Shown here piece by piece: positions 61,465-64,000 of a stretch of 64,000 nt of DNA. Location: positions 2,232,001 through 2,296,000 of the forward strand of contig NZ_CP039371.1 in NCBI RefSeq assembly GCF_005080685.1. The letters are read 5' to 3'. Made by a program: the position numbers and the translations under genes. Source of the DNA: Pseudomonas putida (GTDB lineage Bacteria; Pseudomonadota; Gammaproteobacteria; Pseudomonadales; Pseudomonadaceae). The notes under the pieces were generated by a model, which was not told the DNA's origin, ran no database searches, and was given only the letters and a program-made list of their open reading frames with translations. Position 1 is the stretch's first letter. Each line of letters starts with the position of its first letter.

Positions 61465-62771
61465 TGGTATGACTCACCCACATGGGTTACAAATCAGTTC
61501 ACGCACATAGGTAACAGTTTTTAACTGGCAGGGTCGGTTTTTCGAGGATCTGACCATGCCTTGGTGAGAGCTGAAACCTATGGACATGAAAACGCTTTTC
61601 ATCGCGGATTACCTGCAGGGTCCGCCTAGCTTCAGCGCCCTCTGCGAGGCCTACGAGATCAGTCGAAAGACCGGATACAAATGGGTCGAGCGGTACGAGA
61701 AAGAGGGCCCGGCGGGCCTGGAGGAGCGCAGTCGTCGCCGGCTGACACAAGACTGGGTTGTACCCGTCGCCGTTCGCGAGGCCATCATCGAGCTGCGTGG
61801 TCAAGGCCAGACGGAGCCTGGACCCAAGAAGATCCAGGCAGCATTGCAGGCGCGTTTTCCCGACCAGGCGCCTCCCTCCAAGACCACGATCTACAACATC
61901 CTCAAGAAGGCCGAGCTGATCAAACCGCGACGCCTGCGTCAGCGTGTAGCGGTCTATCCCAAGCCATTGGAGAAAGCGGAGTCGCCCAATCAGCTATTCA
62001 CTGCGGACTACAAAGGCCAGTTTCTGACAGGAGCAGGGGTCTGGTGCTATCCGTTGACGATCATGGATCACGCCAGTCGCTTCTTGCTTGCGTGCCACAG
62101 CATGGCCAACACGAACTTCCTGGAGACACAGGCTGTGTTCGCTGAGGTCTTTCGCGAAAACGGGCTACCTGAACGTATCCGAACCGATAACGGCGTGCCG
62201 TTTGCGAGTAAAGGACGCGCAGGCCTCTCCCAGCTGTCCATTTGGTGGCTGCGCCTGGGCATCATTCCTGAACGTATTGCGCCTGGCAGGCCGGAGCAAA
62301 ATGGTCGGCACGAGCGTATGCACCGGACACTCAAAAGTACGCTTCCATCCCCGCCTGCAGTGGCTTGGGAGGCTCAACAGCGGCACTTCGACCGCTTTCG
62401 GCAACACTACAATTACGAGCGATTGCACGAAGCGCTGAAGCAGAAAACGCCGGCGTCCTGTTATCAGCCTTCGCCACGCCCGTTTCCGGAGCAACTACCC
62501 GAAATGACTTACCCCAGTCATATCGAGAGCCTGCAAGCTGATTGTAGTGGCATCGTCAACCGCCGGGGTTTGAGGATCTATGTAGGTTATGTGCTCAAGC
62601 ACCAGACCATTGGGCTGGAGCGGGTCGGGGATGGGGTGTGGGATGTTATTTTCGGCCCAATCATTCTCGGCAGGGTCGATGAGCGAGAAGCCGATGATGG
62701 TTATGTAAGACTTCAGGTGTTGTCACCTATGTGAACGAACTTTTGTGTAACCCATGAGGGTGACCCGTACA
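61465..62771 (+). mobile_element. IS481-family insertion sequence
   Basis: About 1307 bp with one transposase gene. The ends are imperfect inverted repeats: TGGTATGACTCACCC and on at the left, TGTACGGGTCACCC and on (reversed) at the right, sharing CATGGGTTACA and, further in, CACATAGGT. A TGC flanks both sides (61462-61464, 62772-62774). Removing the IS and one TGC gives ACCGCTTGCTCC, which lines up without a gap with ACCGCACGCTCC in the intact opposite arm of the host repeat. This supports the boundaries and a 3-bp target duplication, although 4 bp or more is more usual for the family. Confidence 0.8.
61580..62734 (+). CDS. IS481-family transposase
   Basis: DDE transposase of 384 residues, apparently intact. 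Residues 1-60 hold a helix-turn-helix (FSALCEAYEISRKTGYKWVE). The rve core has Asp143 in FTADYKGQF, Asp203 in RIRTDNGVPFAS and Glu245 in NGRHERMHRTLK. The C-terminal beta-rich segment (RGLRIYVGYVLKHQTIGLER) is usual for this group. It fills almost the whole element; the stop lies about 37 bases from the right end. Confidence 0.93.
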   Translation: MDMKTLFIADYLQGPPSFSALCEAYEISRKTGYKWVERYEKEGPAGLEERSRRRLTQDWVVPVAVREAIIELRGQGQTEPGPKKIQAALQARFPDQAPPSKTTIYNILKKAELIKPRRLRQRVAVYPKPLEKAESPNQLFTADYKGQFLTGAGVWCYPLTIMDHASRFLLACHSMANTNFLETQAVFAEVFRENGLPERIRTDNGVPFASKGRAGLSQLSIWWLRLGIIPERIAPGRPEQNGRHERMHRTLKSTLPSPPAVAWEAQQRHFDRFRQHYNYERLHEALKQKTPASCYQPSPRPFPEQLPEMTYPSHIESLQADCSGIVNRRGLRIYVGYVLKHQTIGLERVGDGVWDVIFGPIILGRVDEREADDGYVRLQVLSPM

Positions 62772-63375
62772 TGCTCCCACATACGGCCCCTACGCTGCGC
62801 TTCGGGGTTCCCTCGCTTCGGCGGCTTGCGGGCCCGCGCGGCCTACGACTTGCTGCGCAAGTCTACATCTCGCGCCTCCGGCTACGCCGGAGGGTGCTGC
62901 GCACCTGGCCCTCCAGCCGCCTACGCTCGGCCTCCTGAGGTCGCGGGTAGATCAAGATCAAGAGCAAGATCAACAGCAACAGCCAGAGCAACGGCAGGCG
63001 AATCGCTGCGCTCTCGCGGTTTACCTATCGCTTTGTGTTGTAGCGGATAGCGCGGTGTCTCTTTCGAAGATAACGCCATTGCAGGCGCCGCCCCTAACTT
63101 CGCGACGTCAGGAGGCCGAGCGTAGGCGCCTGTAGGGCCAGGTGCGCAGCACCCTTCGGCGTAGCCGAAGGCGCGAGATGTAGACTTGCGGAGCAAGTCG
63201 TAGGCCGCGCGGGCCCGGAAGGCGCCGTAGCGAGGGGACCCGTAGCGAAGCGGAGGGCCGGATGCAGGAGCGTGCGGTTTTGCGTCCCTTTTTCCAAGAA
63301 AAAAGGGACCCGCCGTAAAGGCGGAAGGGGCCAGTAGCGCCGCTACACACAATGGATCAGCTCACGATCTAAATG

Positions 63376-63444
63376 CCAAGCCAAGCCAAGCCAAGCCAAG
63401 CCAAGCCAAGCCAAGCCAAGCCAAGCCAATCCAATCCAATCCAA
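63376..63444. repeat. pentanucleotide tandem repeat (CCAAG)10 (CCAAT)3
   Basis: Ten exact copies of CCAAG (63376-63425) are followed by three copies of CCAAT (63426-63440) and CCAA. It lies about 30 bases past the stop codon of the LacI-type gene and outside any supported gene. Such arrays change length by replication slippage. Confidence 0.95.
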
Positions 63445-63474
63445 CTCCCCAACAATCCGTGAAGAACCAAAAAA

Positions 63475-64000
63475 TCAGGTGCTCTGGCGATCGATAAGAG
63501 AAAACCCGGTGTCAACCCGCACAGGTTCACCCCGGCCGTCCGGATAACGGAAGCGTTCGAGCAGCGCCTGTGCAATCTGCTCGCCGATACGCGTACCATC
63601 GACGCGCACGGTCGACAGCGGCGGGTGCACGTTGGCAGCACTGCTCAGATCGCCAAAGCCCATCACCGCCAGGTCCTCGGGCACGCGCAGGCCACGGCTG
63701 GCGGCTTCGGCGAGCACGCCCTGGGCGATGGTGTCGGAGCTGCATACCACCACCTGCGGCTGCTGGCCGTCTTCAAGCAGTTGGCGCAAGCCGGTACGGC
63801 CTACCTCGAGGGTGGCCGGCGGGGTGAGGATCTGCGTGGGAATGTCCGTGCAACCATGTCGGCCCAGTTCGGCGACGAGGCTGTTGCAGCGGCGCAGGCC
63901 TCGCGGATCGCCAAGGCTGACCACGGCAAAGCGCTGGTAGCCCTTGCCCAACAGATGGCGAGCGATGGCTTCGCCCACGGCCTCGTGGGAAAAGCCCACG
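63475..64000 (-). CDS. LacI-family regulator, C-terminal part (cut by window edge)
   Basis: About 175 residues of a LacI/GalR-type regulator; the N-terminal DNA-binding part lies beyond base 64000. The sensor domain of the periplasmic-binding-protein fold is clear: GYQRFAVVSLGDPRGLRRCN, PQVVVCSSDTIAQGVLAEAA, GLRVPEDLAVMGFGDLSSAA, STVRVDGTRIGEQIAQALLE. It resembles GntR-like (gluconate repressor) members. It points towards the hexarate-type MFS and dehydratase genes and is the likely ligand of the two palindromes upstream of them. The IS and the large repeat now lie between. Confidence 0.85.
   Translation of the reverse strand, partial: VGFSHEAVGEAIARHLLGKGYQRFAVVSLGDPRGLRRCNSLVAELGRHGCTDIPTQILTPPATLEVGRTGLRQLLEDGQQPQVVVCSSDTIAQGVLAEAASRGLRVPEDLAVMGFGDLSSAANVHPPLSTVRVDGTRIGEQIAQALLERFRYPDGRGEPVRVDTGFSLIDRQST

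Larger units (their letters stand above)
61387..63347. repeat. large inverted-repeat intergenic element, interrupted by an IS
   Basis: The outer 74 bases (61387-61460 and 63274-63347) are perfect inverted copies (TGTAGCGGCGCTACTGGCCC and on). Further in, 62775-62945 is an imperfect inverted copy of 63098-63273. Without the IS each arm would be about 250 bases around a centre at 62946-63097. The arms contain smaller hairpins whose bases change in pairs: CCTCCGGC-TAC-GCCGGAGG at 62875-62893 against CCTTCGGC-TAC-GCCGAAGG at 63153-63171. The element separates the MFS gene from the LacI-type gene. It carries no gene of its own apart from the inserted transposase. Confidence 0.82.

Overview
The window looks like a chromosome segment of a Pseudomonas putida-group bacterium. 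It has a high-GC coding sequence, many REP-type repeats of the 'gtgggagcgggcttgcccgcgaa' kind, and gene sets typical of that group: phenylacetyl-CoA, 4-hydroxyphenylacetate and arylamine catabolism, and sulfonate use. Species assignment is inference from gene content; no RNA or housekeeping marker lies in the window.

Layout. 1-7356: phenylacetate (paa) genes. paaK (cut by the window edge), paaJ, paaI, paaH, paaG and paaF run leftward; paaY and the repressor gene paaX run rightward from a shared control region with a candidate PaaX operator. 7421-13795: a sulfur-scavenging-like group (aldo/keto reductase, SsuA-like binding protein, TauD/AtsK-like dioxygenase, TonB receptor) with a LysR regulator. 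13845-15268: small proteins of unknown function, REP elements and the first copy of a structured leader element. 15458-20469: DMT exporter with LysR regulator, two L,D-transpeptidase-type proteins, an MFS exporter. 20747-31787: an amine-oxidation region (DadA-like oxidase, RidA, ornithine-cyclodeaminase-like protein, porin, phenylacetaldehyde dehydrogenase, APC permease, DUF3156 protein, FeaR, PuuB-like oxidase). 32024-45488: the full 4-hydroxyphenylacetate meta-cleavage cluster with an AraC activator, two HpaR paralogues, and shared GTTAAC-type operator candidates. 45619-47185: small genes behind a second copy of the structured leader, then a patch of gene remnants. 47458-59751: dehydrogenases, an M20 hydrolase, transporters, and three LysR-controlled groups of unknown substrate. 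59785-64000: galactarate/talarate-type MFS gene, paired operators, a large inverted-repeat element interrupted by an IS481-family insertion, a pentanucleotide repeat, and a partial LacI-family regulator.

How the genes fit together. Arylamine oxidation plus phenylacetaldehyde dehydrogenase would deliver phenylacetate to the paa pathway and 4-hydroxyphenylacetate to the hpa pathway. The window therefore reads as one peripheral-to-central aromatic catabolic block with transport and regulation included.

Two cautions and one lead. Five otherwise intact genes (paaG, ssuA-like, dadA-like, a DASS transporter, a gud-type MFS) are each broken by an apparent one-base deletion in or beside a short homopolymer. 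This pattern suggests assembly error as much as real decay. A DUF3100 gene carries one in-frame TGA. The most novel-looking signal is a pair of structured elements (15159-15268 and 45985-46107). They share a 16-bp helix kept by G-U and compensating changes, unrelated inner hairpins, and a conserved alternative pairing, and each lies just upstream of small protein genes.
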